From CAWDMW01 sp963803575 (GTDB taxonomy: Bacteria > Pseudomonadota > Alphaproteobacteria > Rickettsiales > UBA998), in contig CAWDMW010000002.1 of assembly GCA_963803575.1 (NCBI GenBank), positions 1,426,001 to 1,490,000 on the forward strand: a stretch of DNA of 64,000 bases, in the 5' to 3' direction. Positions 18,542 to 28,597 of this stretch are shown here, piece after piece. The position numbers and the translations under genes are program-made. The notes under the pieces are model-generated. The model searched no databases. It had not been told where the DNA came from and was given only the letters and a program-made list of their open reading frames with translations. The stretch's first letter is position 1; the number at the start of each line of letters is the position of its first letter.

Positions 18542-19078
18542 ATGGCATATGGTGCTGGTTGTATGATGCCAGCAGTAGAAAATAACTATTTTTCAATTTT
18601 AGACATTGAAGAGTCCGTAGACATAGAGCCTGAAGTGCTAAATCAGGCATATTTTTCCCAGCAACGTAAATACCATCCTGATAAAGTGGCGAGTCCAGAC
18701 CAGCGCAGCGTTTATCTTCAGCACTCTGCCGATATTAATACAGCGTACCATACGCTGAAAGATACGGCTTCCCGTTTATATTACCTATCATCGAAACATG
18801 GATACGATATATTAGCTGACGCGTCATCTGTAAAAACACCAGCTGCGTTATTAATGGAATCCATGGAATGGCAGGAATCGTTAGAATCTTGCCATAATTC
18901 TGAAACATTAAAAAAACTGACAGAACAATGCTTAGCAGACATTGCCCGTACAACAGAGCAAGCTAAGATGTATATGCGCGCGAAAGACTGGAAACAAGCG
19001 GTTGAACCGTTGCTTAGATTACGCTATTTAAACAGAATGAACGAGCAACTGTCACATCACCGCGTATCCGCCCTATGA
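18542..19078 (+). CDS. hscB: Fe-S assembly J-domain co-chaperone HscB
   Basis: Brings IscU to the HscA chaperone. An N-terminal J domain carries HPD at residues 45-47, followed by a helical C-terminal domain for IscU binding. The length of 178 residues agrees with the family (about 170). The ATG at 18542 touches the iscA stop codon; two further in-frame ATGs at residues 8-9 would give an N terminus closer to the family and may be the real start. It overlaps hscA by four bases. Confidence 0.94.
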   Translation: MAYGAGCMMPAVENNYFSILDIEESVDIEPEVLNQAYFSQQRKYHPDKVASPDQRSVYLQHSADINTAYHTLKDTASRLYYLSSKHGYDILADASSVKTPAALLMESMEWQESLESCHNSETLKKLTEQCLADIARTTEQAKMYMRAKDWKQAVEPLLRLRYLNRMNEQLSHHRVSAL

Positions 19079-20883
19079 GTTTGCTGCAAATACATGAACC
19101 TGGCCAGTCTCCTGATCCCCATGATCGCACTATCGCTGTAGGGATTGATTTAGGCACCACGAATTCCGTGATTGCCTGCGTCAAAGGTGACCAAACCGTA
19201 GCTATAGAAGATAAACAGGCTAATAGTGTTATTCCCTCCATCGTTCGCTATCAGAAAGAGTCTGTTGCCGTTGGACATGATGCGCAGTTATCATTGGAAG
19301 GCATTGTTTTCGAGTCTATCAAACGATTAATGGGACGATCTTCTGGTGAAGTTCATACGATTGCGCCGCATCTTTTGGATAATTTGGTGTCCTCACATAA
19401 CGACGTGCCTACATTTGACGTGTATGGAAAAAAGCGTACACCAATAGATATATCAGCGGATATATTGCGCTATTTAGTATTATTTGCCAGTGATGCACTA
19501 AATCAGGAGATAACCCAAGCGGTTATCACGGTTCCAGCTTACTTCGATGATGCGGCGCGCCATGCCACCCAGCAGGCGGCGTCCATTGCTGGTGTTGAAG
19601 TATTGAGGCTTATCAATGAACCAACCGCAGCGGCTCTTGCTTACGGATTAGAGAATGAAGTGCAAGGTACTTACGCTGTTTATGATTTAGGTGGCGGTAC
19701 ATTTGATATATCAATCTTACGGCTGGATCAGGGAGTATTTCAGGTTCTGGCAACTGGTGGAGACACGCAGCTAGGCGGTGATGATATAGATTTACTGATT
19801 CAACAGCATGTGAACATCCCCTCATTGCATGAAGCAAGACAGCTAAAAGAGCAATTATCAGGAAAAGATCGTGTTTCACTAACTTCAGAAAATGGCAAAG
19901 AATACAACTTATCGGCCAAAGATTTGGTTACTATAATAACCTCCTTTATTGAAAGTACACTTGCTATATGCACTCAGGCGCTGAAAGATGCTGACGTAAC
20001 CTCCGAGCAATTGCAGGGCGTCATTATGGTGGGTGGTTCCACACGTTTGCAAGCGATTCAGGAAGCAGTACAACGCTATTTTAACTGCCCTATCTACAAT
20101 AATCTGGATCCTGACCGTGTTGTTGCTTACGGTGCGGCATTGCAGGCACAGGCACTCACGCAGGGAAGTGAGCATTTATTGCTGGATGTCAATCCACTGT
20201 CACTAGGTTTAGAGACAATGGGCGGTATTGTAGAGAAGCTGATTCACCGAAATACCCCTATTCCTGCACAGGAAACGCAGGAATTTACAACATTTAAAGA
20301 TGGGCAAACCGGGCTAGATATTCACGTGGTGCAGGGTGAGAGAGAGATGGTTGATGACTGTCGGTCACTGGCAAAGTTTGTCCTTTCTGACATCCCACCT
20401 ATGCCTGCTGGCATTGCACGCATTGCGGTAACATTTACCATTGATGCAGATGGGTTGCTAACTGTTGAAGCCAAAGAAACACAGACAGGTGTGGCGCAAA
20501 AAGTGGCGGTCAAACCCTCTTACGGCTTGCCCATTGATGTGATTGAAACCATGATTATGGAAAGTATGGAACATGGCAGGGCTGACATCACGCAGCGTCT
20601 CACCATGGAAGCTTCCGTTGATAGTCACCGCACGATAGAGGAAACCTACTCTGCTATTAAGCAGGATGGAGTATTGCTTTCTGAAAAGGAACAGAAAGCG
20701 ATCTCGGCTCAGATAGAGTATGTGAAAGCGGCTATTAGCCAGAATAATCGCGATGCCATTGATGAAGCGCATACCACACTGAAGCGTCTCATTGAACCGT
20801 TTGCAAATCGCCGCATGGACATGGCGGTAAAAAAAGCGCTTGCCGGAACAAGCATACATGATATGACAAACCATAATACATAA
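19075..20883 (+). CDS. hscA: Fe-S assembly Hsp70 chaperone HscA
   Basis: Specialised Hsp70 that releases the cluster from IscU, acting with HscB. The ATPase signature AVGIDLGTTNS is at about residues 21-31, followed by VYDLGGGTFDISIL and VMVGGSTRLQAIQ, then the substrate-binding domain and helical lid. The length of 602 residues is slightly below E. coli HscA (616). It overlaps hscB by the four-base ATGA arrangement and precedes fdx, the standard isc order. Confidence 0.97.
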   Translation: MSLLQIHEPGQSPDPHDRTIAVGIDLGTTNSVIACVKGDQTVAIEDKQANSVIPSIVRYQKESVAVGHDAQLSLEGIVFESIKRLMGRSSGEVHTIAPHLLDNLVSSHNDVPTFDVYGKKRTPIDISADILRYLVLFASDALNQEITQAVITVPAYFDDAARHATQQAASIAGVEVLRLINEPTAAALAYGLENEVQGTYAVYDLGGGTFDISILRLDQGVFQVLATGGDTQLGGDDIDLLIQQHVNIPSLHEARQLKEQLSGKDRVSLTSENGKEYNLSAKDLVTIITSFIESTLAICTQALKDADVTSEQLQGVIMVGGSTRLQAIQEAVQRYFNCPIYNNLDPDRVVAYGAALQAQALTQGSEHLLLDVNPLSLGLETMGGIVEKLIHRNTPIPAQETQEFTTFKDGQTGLDIHVVQGEREMVDDCRSLAKFVLSDIPPMPAGIARIAVTFTIDADGLLTVEAKETQTGVAQKVAVKPSYGLPIDVIETMIMESMEHGRADITQRLTMEASVDSHRTIEETYSAIKQDGVLLSEKEQKAISAQIEYVKAAISQNNRDAIDEAHTTLKRLIEPFANRRMDMAVKKALAGTSIHDMTNHNT

Positions 20884-20904
20884 AGATACCCAGAGAATGA
20901 TTTT

Positions 20905-21237
20905 ATGCCACATATGACATTTATATACCCCGATGGAACAGAAAAAACCGTTGAAGCCCCAAACGGTACATCTGTTTTAGAAATTGCACATCACAATCAT
21001 ATTCCGTTGGAAGGAGCATGTGAGGGGTCGCTTGCCTGCTCCACGTGCCATGTGGTGGTAGATGAAGCATTTTATCAAAAACTTGAAGAAGCGAGTGAAG
21101 ATGAAGAAGATATGCTTGACCTTGCCTTTGGTCTGACCCATACTTCCAGACTAGGATGCCAGATCATTATGAGTGATGATCTGGATGGCTTAAAAGTGCT
21201 GCTTCCCGCAGCAACACGTAATATGATGGTTGGATAA
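20905..21237 (+). CDS. fdx: ISC-type 2Fe-2S ferredoxin
   Basis: Adrenodoxin-type ferredoxin that supplies electrons for cluster assembly. Cluster ligands are Cys39, Cys45 and Cys48 (GACEGSLACSTCH) and Cys85 (LGCQI). An acidic patch (EEASEDEEDMLD) near residues 61-72 is typical of partners of ferredoxin reductases. The length of 110 residues is normal. It closes the recognised ISC set; the next gene begins one base after the stop. Confidence 0.97.
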   Translation: MPHMTFIYPDGTEKTVEAPNGTSVLEIAHHNHIPLEGACEGSLACSTCHVVVDEAFYQKLEEASEDEEDMLDLAFGLTHTSRLGCQIIMSDDLDGLKVLLPAATRNMMVG

Positions 21238-21238
21238 T

Positions 21239-22801
21239 ATGGCTGATACTTCTTTAACTAATAACGATGATAAGAGTGACGCAATTCCTCTACAGAAGCC
21301 GGAAAGTAATGCAACAGCAGTATCCCTTGCCGCAGCTTTTATTGTTATTCTGGTTATCGCCAGTTTGCTTGCCTATAAATCTGGCATTGATCCTAAGAAA
21401 ATCGAAGCTGATGTGTCTGCTTTCAAACAAACGCTAAAGCAGCGTTATGCGAGTCAGGGGGTGGATGTCCAGTTTGACTATGACAAGCTGGAAGCCGAAG
21501 GGGGAATTTTTGAGAAAAAGATCATCTTAAAGAAGCCTTCTATCTTAATTAAGTCAGACAAAGTTCACTACGAAATTGACAGTAGTAAAGCACATATTAT
21601 CCCTGATGATAAAGAATATAAGCATATGACCATTCGGCTATCATCTCCTGTCGTATTAAATAATTTACGTAGCGGTGAAACTATTCGCTATCTTTCAGAT
21701 AAACCTGTTGAGATCGAAACGTCTGTTGGGAATACGGGTCAACAGAATTATGGGGTTACTATACAAGATGGCTCGCGTGTAGAAGTTGTGTCTGAAGATA
21801 CTACTAAGACCTATCATATTAAGACTGAAGATGCATTTATTGATGGCACATTTTCTGACAATGCTCTGGGTGATTATGATCTGATGATTGATTTAGGCAA
21901 GTCAACTATTGAAGATGGAACTTCGACGTATTCGTTTGATGCATTTGCCTATGATATGGACATGTCACAGGATCAAGAGCTTTCCATGCTTCACATAGAA
22001 GCGTTACGCACTGATACTGTGCCAGAATCATTATTGCCTGTATCGGTTGAGCTTAATCAGCAATCAAGTCTGGATATCGCAACTAACCAGCGTACATACA
22101 AACTCGAACAGCTTGTAATTAATGGCAACGAATTTGACATTGATGTTGAAGGTAAAGTCGTGATGAAGCCGAGAGAGATTTTGCCTTTCGTAAAGTTACA
22201 GTTAGTTATGAATGGTGCGTCAAAAGTAGTGGATGCCTTGCATAATCAACGCTACTTTGATGACTCCGTAGGGAAGGTTATCGTAAAATCATTGAAGCGT
22301 ATCTCACCCGAATGGGATGAAACCTCTGTTATGCCGTTAGAGTTCTCTATTAAACGTACTGCGGATGAACCATTTATGATAGGTGAGATGAAAGCAGATG
22401 AATTAGTGGCGCTGGCACTGAAAGAATATTTTGATCTTACTGCTACCATACCTAAATCGGATACATCCAAAGCCGCTATAAATAATGATGGGCAGGCTGG
22501 CTCTAATTCTGTTGAACTTGGTAAGGTTGAAGGCAAGCCGCAACCGAAGTTACAGAAAACTGAGAAACCTGTGTCACTCGACGCGGCAGTTGATGATGAT
22601 ATTTCTTCAGATATATCTTCCACTATAGAAAAACCAGAAGAGCGCTCTGCTGTTCAAGATTCTATTCAGCCGGTTAAAAAGAACTCTCGGGCTCCTGAAA
22701 GTACAGTACTCTATGAAGTTCCGGCTGCAAAAATTCAGGAAGAGCTGGACACTACAATTATAGACGATCTGATTAACTCAGATGATAAGCAGCCAGAGTA
22801 A
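21239..22801 (+). CDS. Uncharacterised membrane-anchored protein, 520 residues
   Basis: I do not recognise the family. One N-terminal membrane helix (about residues 26-46) is followed by a large, probably periplasmic beta-rich region containing many short Val/Ile-rich strands. The last 110 residues are low complexity and rich in Asp, Ser, Glu and Lys, with two KPEE/EKP-like segments. The layout is like envelope proteins with repeated beta strands, but no domain can be named. I start it at the ATG at 21239; a TTG nine bases upstream is also in frame. It starts one base after fdx, so it is likely co-transcribed with the isc genes, though nothing links it to Fe-S chemistry. Confidence 0.8.
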   Translation: MADTSLTNNDDKSDAIPLQKPESNATAVSLAAAFIVILVIASLLAYKSGIDPKKIEADVSAFKQTLKQRYASQGVDVQFDYDKLEAEGGIFEKKIILKKPSILIKSDKVHYEIDSSKAHIIPDDKEYKHMTIRLSSPVVLNNLRSGETIRYLSDKPVEIETSVGNTGQQNYGVTIQDGSRVEVVSEDTTKTYHIKTEDAFIDGTFSDNALGDYDLMIDLGKSTIEDGTSTYSFDAFAYDMDMSQDQELSMLHIEALRTDTVPESLLPVSVELNQQSSLDIATNQRTYKLEQLVINGNEFDIDVEGKVVMKPREILPFVKLQLVMNGASKVVDALHNQRYFDDSVGKVIVKSLKRISPEWDETSVMPLEFSIKRTADEPFMIGEMKADELVALALKEYFDLTATIPKSDTSKAAINNDGQAGSNSVELGKVEGKPQPKLQKTEKPVSLDAAVDDDISSDISSTIEKPEERSAVQDSIQPVKKNSRAPESTVLYEVPAAKIQEELDTTIIDDLINSDDKQPE

Positions 22802-22809
22802 TTCTTTCT

Positions 22810-24576
22810 ATGTCTGACGTTTGCCCACGCTGGAATCTTTCTGATCTTTATGCATCCCCAGATTCCGAGACGCTATTGCAGGATAAAAAGTCGCTTTCTG
22901 AAGATGTCCACCGCTTTACAGAAACTTACAAAGGACGCATTGCGAATATATCGGTAAAAGACTTGTCTCAGGCTATTGCTGAATATGATGCGCTACAAGA
23001 TAGGTTGAGTAAAATAAGCGGTTACGCAGATTTGCTTTATGCAACAAATACAACTGACAACGTTATCGGCGCGCATTATCAGAATTTGCAGGAATATTTG
23101 AATGATGAGTCATCTAAACTGGTTTTTTTCACGTTAGATATAAATCTCTTATCAGACGAAGCCATTGAAGCTTTTGTCAAGTATGATGCGCATTATGCAC
23201 CATGGTTGCGTGATGTACGTGCATTTAAAGATTATCAACTCAATGAAGAGATAGAACAGTTATTGATTGATAAATCACTAGCAAGCAATACAAGCTGGAT
23301 TCGTCTATATGAGGACATGTTTAATCGTATGAATATTGCGATAGATAGCGAAACACTGACTCTGCCGCAAGCACTGGATCTTTTGTCTAATCCGCAAGAG
23401 GGTAAACGTAAGCAGGCTGCGTTTGCTTTGTCGGATGCGTTTAAAGAAGTGACGGATAATACGGCACTCATCTATAATACTCTTATTAAAGATAATGCTA
23501 TTGACGATAAATGGCGCGGTTTCAAGCGTCCGGTATCATCGCGTAATCTTGCAAATTTAGTTGAAGACGATATTGTTGATACGTTAGCGCAAACGGTAAA
23601 AGATAATTATACGCAGCTTTCTGAGCGATATTACCGTTTGAAAGCTGGCTGGCTCGGAAAAACACGCCTGGATTACTGGGATCGGAATGCGCCACTTTCT
23701 ACGACAGATGATAAGCGCTATAGTTGGCAACAATCCAAAGACATTGTGTTGCAAGCTTATCAGGACTTTTCGCCTGTGATGGCACAAGAAGCATCCAGAT
23801 TTTTCGACCATAACTGGATTGACGTGCCAGTGGAAGCAGGCAAAACGTCAGGTGCATTTTCTCATCCTGTCTCACCTTCATCACATCCCTATATTTTGCT
23901 TAATCATCAGGGGAAAATTCGTGATATTATAACGTTGGCTCATGAACTGGGTCACGGCGTGCATCAGTTGCTTGCGGCAGAGCAGGGTGCCTTAATGGCG
24001 GATACCCCGCTGACACTTGCAGAAACTGCTTCCGTGTTTGGTGAACAGCTAACGTTTCAATATCTGCTTAAACATGAAGATAATGAAACCGTAAGACGTC
24101 AGTTAATTGCTGGCAAAGTAGAAGACATGCTCAATACGGTTGTGCGGCAAATAGCGTTTTATCACTTCGAGTCTGAGGTACACGCTGCACGCGCCAAGGG
24201 TGAAGTTGCGGTGGAAGACATAAGCCGTTTATGGATGGAAACGCAGCAAGCTAGTTTTGGTGATGCTATTCATCTTGATGAGAGTTACCGCTATTACTGG
24301 ACCTATGTTTCACATTTTTTCCATACGCCTTTTTATGTATATGCTTATGCATTTGGTGATTGCTTGGTAAACTCTCTATATTCCGTTTATGAAGACCATA
24401 AAAAAGCAGGACAGACGGCTGACTTTGAGCAAAAATATCTAACAATGCTGCGTGCAGGTGGAAGCTTGCGTCATAAAGAATTGCTGGCACCCTTTAATCT
24501 GGATATTTCTACACCGGACTTTTGGCAAAAAGGATTAAATCATATCGCTTCGATGATTGATATGCTGGAAGCATAA
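22810..24576 (+). CDS. pepF: M3-family oligoendopeptidase (PepF type)
   Basis: Zinc metallopeptidase of the thimet/oligopeptidase F family, likely cytosolic turnover of short peptides. The zinc motif HELGH is at 378-382 and the third ligand lies in TLAETASVFGE (Glu405). N-terminal M3 helical regions and a length of 588 residues match the PepF/M3B group. No signal peptide is visible. It follows the 520-residue anchored protein by eight bases. Confidence 0.95.
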   Translation: MSDVCPRWNLSDLYASPDSETLLQDKKSLSEDVHRFTETYKGRIANISVKDLSQAIAEYDALQDRLSKISGYADLLYATNTTDNVIGAHYQNLQEYLNDESSKLVFFTLDINLLSDEAIEAFVKYDAHYAPWLRDVRAFKDYQLNEEIEQLLIDKSLASNTSWIRLYEDMFNRMNIAIDSETLTLPQALDLLSNPQEGKRKQAAFALSDAFKEVTDNTALIYNTLIKDNAIDDKWRGFKRPVSSRNLANLVEDDIVDTLAQTVKDNYTQLSERYYRLKAGWLGKTRLDYWDRNAPLSTTDDKRYSWQQSKDIVLQAYQDFSPVMAQEASRFFDHNWIDVPVEAGKTSGAFSHPVSPSSHPYILLNHQGKIRDIITLAHELGHGVHQLLAAEQGALMADTPLTLAETASVFGEQLTFQYLLKHEDNETVRRQLIAGKVEDMLNTVVRQIAFYHFESEVHAARAKGEVAVEDISRLWMETQQASFGDAIHLDESYRYYWTYVSHFFHTPFYVYAYAFGDCLVNSLYSVYEDHKKAGQTADFEQKYLTMLRAGGSLRHKELLAPFNLDISTPDFWQKGLNHIASMIDMLEA

Positions 24577-24588
24577 AGCGGACTCGCT

Positions 24589-25329
24589 GTGGCAGAAAGC
24601 TGGCAGGATACTGCATTTGTTCTAAGCACCAAAGTAATGAACGAACATGATGCGCTGTTGGATCTACTCACCCAGCAACATGGTCGTATCCGCACGATTG
24701 CCAGATATGGTGCCACACGTAAGCAACGGCCATTATACCAGCAAGGTAACGTGATTGCATGTGAGTGGAAAGCAAGGCTTCGTGAACAAATGGGACACGT
24801 TCAAGCTGAAATGGTGGAAGCTTACGCTGCTTATGTGCTTGCCCACCCGTTGTTGCTTTTGGCATCTTGCAGTGCTTGCCATTTATGCAGTTTGTTTGTG
24901 TATGAACGCGACGCAGTGCCAGAGCTTTTTGCCGCTATGGCTAATATGTATCATGCTATGCGTTATCAGGCTACAGTTGAAGCACTTAAACATTATGCGC
25001 TTTATGAGCAGCAATTGCTGCAATCATGCGGGTTTGGGCTGGATTTATTGGAATGTGCAGCAACGAGTACGACAGAAAACTTAATATATCTTTCTCCCAA
25101 AAGTGGCAGAGCAGTCAGTAAAGAAGCAGGCGCACCGTATCATGAGCGCTTATTTCGTTTGCCCGCGTTTTTCTTATGTTCTGCCAAGCAAGCCAGTCCC
25201 GCTGAATTGCTTGACGCATTAACAATAAATGCGTATTTCATAGACAAGCGACTATGCTACGATATGCAGCGCCAATTACCGGATTCGCGTTATCGTTTGC
25301 AACAAAAGATACAGGAACATTATGGCTGA
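24589..25329 (+). CDS. recO: DNA repair protein RecO
   Basis: Loads RecA onto SSB-coated single-stranded DNA in the RecFOR pathway. The N-terminal OB-fold is recognisable from the DTAFVLSTKVMNEHDALLDL start and GRIRTIARYGA. The helical C-terminal domain follows; the zinc cysteines of some RecO proteins are not evident. Translation starts at a GTG at 24589, 12 bases after the pepF stop. The gene end overlaps parC by eight bases, suggesting coupling. 246 residues is normal. Confidence 0.93.
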   Translation: MAESWQDTAFVLSTKVMNEHDALLDLLTQQHGRIRTIARYGATRKQRPLYQQGNVIACEWKARLREQMGHVQAEMVEAYAAYVLAHPLLLLASCSACHLCSLFVYERDAVPELFAAMANMYHAMRYQATVEALKHYALYEQQLLQSCGFGLDLLECAATSTTENLIYLSPKSGRAVSKEAGAPYHERLFRLPAFFLCSAKQASPAELLDALTINAYFIDKRLCYDMQRQLPDSRYRLQQKIQEHYG

Positions 25330-27541
25330 TACACAGGCGAACATACAGGATGTTGCATTTAAGGATGCTTTATCAGAGCGTTATCTCGCTTATGCCATGT
25401 CTACCATTACATCGCGTTCATTGCCGGATGTGCGTGACGGGTTAAAGCCTGTGCATCGTCGGTTGCTGTACGCTATGCTGAAATTAAAGCTTTCGCCTGA
25501 TGCAGGATTCAAGAAATGTGCGCGCGTGGTGGGGGATGTGATTGGTAAATATCACCCTCATGGCGATACGGCTGTTTATGATGCGCTGGTTCGGCTAGCG
25601 CAGTCTTTTGCCGTGCGCTACCCTTTAGTGGAGGGGCAGGGAAACTTTGGCAGTGTTGATGGAGATAACGCTGCGGCCATGCGCTACACAGAAGCACGAC
25701 TAACTGATTTTGCCATGGCGTTGCTGGAAGATATTGACAAAGATACCGTTGATTTTCGTGATACCTACGACGGCGAAGAAAGTGAACCGGTTATTTTACC
25801 CGCCAGTATCCCTAACTTGCTTGCCAATGGCTCAGAAGGGATTGCCGTTGGCATGGCAACGAATATTCCGCCACATAACGTTGAAGAATTAATGAATGCG
25901 TTGTTGCATATCATAGATCATCCTGACTGCACGATTGCTGACTTAGTGCGTTACGTGCAGGCACCGGACTTCCCCACAGGCGGCGTGATTTCGGAAACAC
26001 CCCAAACAATGGCGAAGGTTTACGAACAAGGAAAGGGGGGCATCCGTATCAGGTCAGTCTGGCAACGTGAAGAACTTGCGCGCGGTATGTATCAGATCAC
26101 TATTACCGAGATCCCGTATCAAGTGTCAAAGTCTCGCTTAATAGAAAAAATAGCGGACTTATTTAAAGCAAAAAAACTTCCTCTGCTTGGCAATATACGC
26201 GATGAATCCGCCGAAGATATTCGTATTGTGCTTGAGCCAAAAACACGCACCACGGACGATGTGTTACTGATGGAGTCCTTGTTTAAAAGCACGGATTTAG
26301 AGACACGCTGCAATATTAACTTGAACGTATTAACCGATCAGGGTGTGCCTAAAGTATTGTCTTTGAAAGAGTGTTTGAAGCAATATCTGGCGCATCGCTT
26401 TACTATTTTGCATCGCAAAGCCCAATTCCGCTTGAACAATATTAATAAACGTCTGGAAATTTTGGATGGATTATTGGTGGCGTATCTAAATCTGGATGAA
26501 GTGATTGCCATTATTCGTTACGAAGACCACCCTAAGCAGGTGATGATGGAGCGCTTCCACATTAGTGATGTGCAGGCAGAAGCCATTTTAAACATACGGT
26601 TGCGCTCCCTTCGCAAGCTGGAAGAGATAGAAATCAAGCGCGAGCAAGCAGAGCTGTTACAGGAAAAAGCAGAGCTTGAGGTGATTTTATCCGATCAGAG
26701 TAAAGCTACAGAAATGATTCAACAGCAGTTTAAGGATATTTCTAAGCGATTTGGTAAGCACACACCACTTGGCAGACGGCGTACGCAGGTCAGGCATGAA
26801 TCTATTGTTCCTGTAGAGTTCACCGCAGAAGCATTTGTTGAAAAAGAACCCATAACGGTGATTGTCACCCAGCGTGAATGGATCAAGGCATTAAAAGGCC
26901 ATCAAACGGATGTTCAGGATACAAAGTTGAAAGATGGTGATGAGGTTGTTTATGTTTTGCAAGCGAAAACAACTGACTACGTAACTATATTGTCTGATAC
27001 AGGGCGGTTTTACACCATACTTGCAGATAGCCTTCCACGTGGAAATACGGTTGGTGAGCCATTGCGACTAATGATTGATCTGGCAAGCGATGAAACCATT
27101 ATTAGTGCATTTATTCACCAGCCAGAAGATAAGCTGCTTATTGCCAGCACCGTTGGTAAGGGCTGTATTGTGAGTGGTAGTACGGTATTTAACACCAACA
27201 AAACAGGAAAACAGGTGTTTAATCCGGCTAAAGGTAAGGCGCATTCATGCCGCAAAGTGGAAGGTGATATGGTGGCAGTCATTGGCGAAAACCGTAAGCT
27301 GTTGGTGTTTCCTATAGATCAAATACCTGAGATTACACGAGGGCAGGGCGTGATTTTGCAGCGTTATAAAGGGGCAGGGTTGTCAGATGTCACCACATTT
27401 TCGCAAGAGCAAGGGCTTTCATGGCAGCTTGGCAGTCGTGTGCGAAATGAAACAGACCTAACTGCATGGCTCGGTAATCGTGGCGGTGTGGGCAAGTTCC
27501 CACCGGTTGGATTTCCGCGCAGCAACCGATTTCAGGAATAA
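25322..27541 (+). CDS. parC: DNA topoisomerase IV subunit A
   Basis: Cuts and rejoins DNA for chromosome decatenation, together with ParE. The catalytic tyrosine is Tyr122 in AAAMRYTEARL, preceded by the helix region KYHPHGDTAVYDALVRLAQ. The breakage-reunion domain, coiled-coil (around LRSLRKLEEIEIKREQAELL) and a reduced C-terminal beta-propeller are present in 739 residues. The short C-terminal domain and GNFGSVDGDNAAAMRY fit ParC rather than GyrA. Thr83 sits at the position often occupied by Ser in the quinolone-resistance region; the meaning of this is unknown. parE is not in the window. Confidence 0.95.
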   Translation: MADTQANIQDVAFKDALSERYLAYAMSTITSRSLPDVRDGLKPVHRRLLYAMLKLKLSPDAGFKKCARVVGDVIGKYHPHGDTAVYDALVRLAQSFAVRYPLVEGQGNFGSVDGDNAAAMRYTEARLTDFAMALLEDIDKDTVDFRDTYDGEESEPVILPASIPNLLANGSEGIAVGMATNIPPHNVEELMNALLHIIDHPDCTIADLVRYVQAPDFPTGGVISETPQTMAKVYEQGKGGIRIRSVWQREELARGMYQITITEIPYQVSKSRLIEKIADLFKAKKLPLLGNIRDESAEDIRIVLEPKTRTTDDVLLMESLFKSTDLETRCNINLNVLTDQGVPKVLSLKECLKQYLAHRFTILHRKAQFRLNNINKRLEILDGLLVAYLNLDEVIAIIRYEDHPKQVMMERFHISDVQAEAILNIRLRSLRKLEEIEIKREQAELLQEKAELEVILSDQSKATEMIQQQFKDISKRFGKHTPLGRRRTQVRHESIVPVEFTAEAFVEKEPITVIVTQREWIKALKGHQTDVQDTKLKDGDEVVYVLQAKTTDYVTILSDTGRFYTILADSLPRGNTVGEPLRLMIDLASDETIISAFIHQPEDKLLIASTVGKGCIVSGSTVFNTNKTGKQVFNPAKGKAHSCRKVEGDMVAVIGENRKLLVFPIDQIPEITRGQGVILQRYKGAGLSDVTTFSQEQGLSWQLGSRVRNETDLTAWLGNRGGVGKFPPVGFPRSNRFQE

Positions 27542-27643
27542 TCAGGGCACTTGGTGGGTGCAATAATGGAAATAATGCTTATATAGTTGAAGAAATACAC
27601 TTTGCCGTTGAAGCATATGGCTGAATACGGTACAACTAAATCC

Positions 27644-28021
27644 ATGAATTACCCTATGCAAGAGATCGTCGCGTCTTATTTTCCAATACTGATTTTTCTT
27701 GGTGTTGCATTGGCAATCGCCGCAGTCATGGCGTTTGCACCCATGATTGTGAATCGTAATAAGCCCAATGAAGAAAAATTGTCACAATATGAATGTGGTT
27801 TTGAGCCATTTGGCGATTCGCGTGGTAAGTTTGATGTGCGCTTTTATCTGGTGGCTATCCTGTTTATCATTTTTGATCTGGAGGTCGCGTTTCTTTTTCC
27901 GTGGGCAATCACGCTTGGAAAGATTGGCGATGTCGGGTTTTGGTCAATGATGGCTTTTCTGGGAATTCTAACCATTGGGTTTATCTATGAATGGAAAAAA
28001 GGAGCGCTAGAATGGGAGTAG
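27644..28021 (+). CDS. nuoA: NADH-quinone oxidoreductase subunit A
   Basis: Small membrane subunit of complex I near the quinone site. Three helices (about 10-30, 65-85, 95-115) and the conserved loop with YECGFEPFGDSRGKFDVRFY are present, as is the C-terminal YEWKKGALEW. I choose the ATG at 27644 (125 residues) because family members have about 10 residues before the first helix. In-frame starts at 27617 (ATG) and 27587 (TTG) are possible. It overlaps nuoB by ten bases and opens the nuoABCDE set. Confidence 0.95.
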   Translation: MNYPMQEIVASYFPILIFLGVALAIAAVMAFAPMIVNRNKPNEEKLSQYECGFEPFGDSRGKFDVRFYLVAILFIIFDLEVAFLFPWAITLGKIGDVGFWSMMAFLGILTIGFIYEWKKGALEWE

Positions 28022-28575
28022 TTCAGCAAACGGATAACGCCAATATCGTGTCTCATCAGCCTGTACTTCCGGGTGCAGATCAGGATGCATTGCTTGGTCA
28101 GGTGATGGATGAGTTTAACGATAAAGGCTTTATTGTTGCCAATGTTGACAAATTGGTAAACTGGGCGCGTACAGGCTCACTTTGGCCTATGACATTTGGG
28201 CTTGCTTGTTGCGCGGTAGAAATGATGCAGGCGGCTGGAAGTCGTTATGATATGGACAGGTTCGGTGTCGTGTTCCGTCCATCTCCACGTCAATCAGATG
28301 TGATGATTGTGGCGGGTACCTTATGTAACAAGATGGCTCCGGCACTGCGTAAGGTTTATGACCAAATGGCAGAACCGCGTTATGTGATTTCCATGGGAAG
28401 TTGTGCAAATGGTGGCGGCTATTACCATTACTCTTACTCTGTTGTGCGTGGTTGTGACCGTATTGTACCAGTGGATGTATATGTTCCCGGATGTCCACCA
28501 ACGGCAGAGGCGCTGATGTATGGTATCTTATTGCTGAAGCGAAAAATTGAACGCACCGGCACAATTCGCCGTTAA
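28012..28575 (+). CDS. nuoB: NADH-quinone oxidoreductase subunit B
   Basis: Carries the terminal 4Fe-4S cluster N2 that passes electrons to quinone. The ligands are the adjacent Cys66-Cys67 (FGLACCAVEMM), Cys131 (MGSCANGGG) and Cys161 (VPGCPP). I start it at the ATG at 28012, inside the end of nuoA, with an upstream GGAG; this gives 187 residues. A longer in-frame start at 27991 would overlap nuoA further and is unlikely. Confidence 0.97.
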   Translation: MGVVQQTDNANIVSHQPVLPGADQDALLGQVMDEFNDKGFIVANVDKLVNWARTGSLWPMTFGLACCAVEMMQAAGSRYDMDRFGVVFRPSPRQSDVMIVAGTLCNKMAPALRKVYDQMAEPRYVISMGSCANGGGYYHYSYSVVRGCDRIVPVDVYVPGCPPTAEALMYGILLLKRKIERTGTIRR

Positions 28576-28597
28576 AACATAACTGTTTAAGGACATA

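Noticed and set aside
25322..27541. Thr83 of ParC as a quinolone-resistance mutation
   Set aside because: Natural ParC and GyrA proteins vary at this position; resistance cannot be called from sequence in an unknown species.
27542..27643. Promoter for nuoABCDE (TTGGTG with TAATGC or TATATA)
   Set aside because: The boxes are weak and the spacing to the best -10 is not ideal; not enough support to list as a feature.
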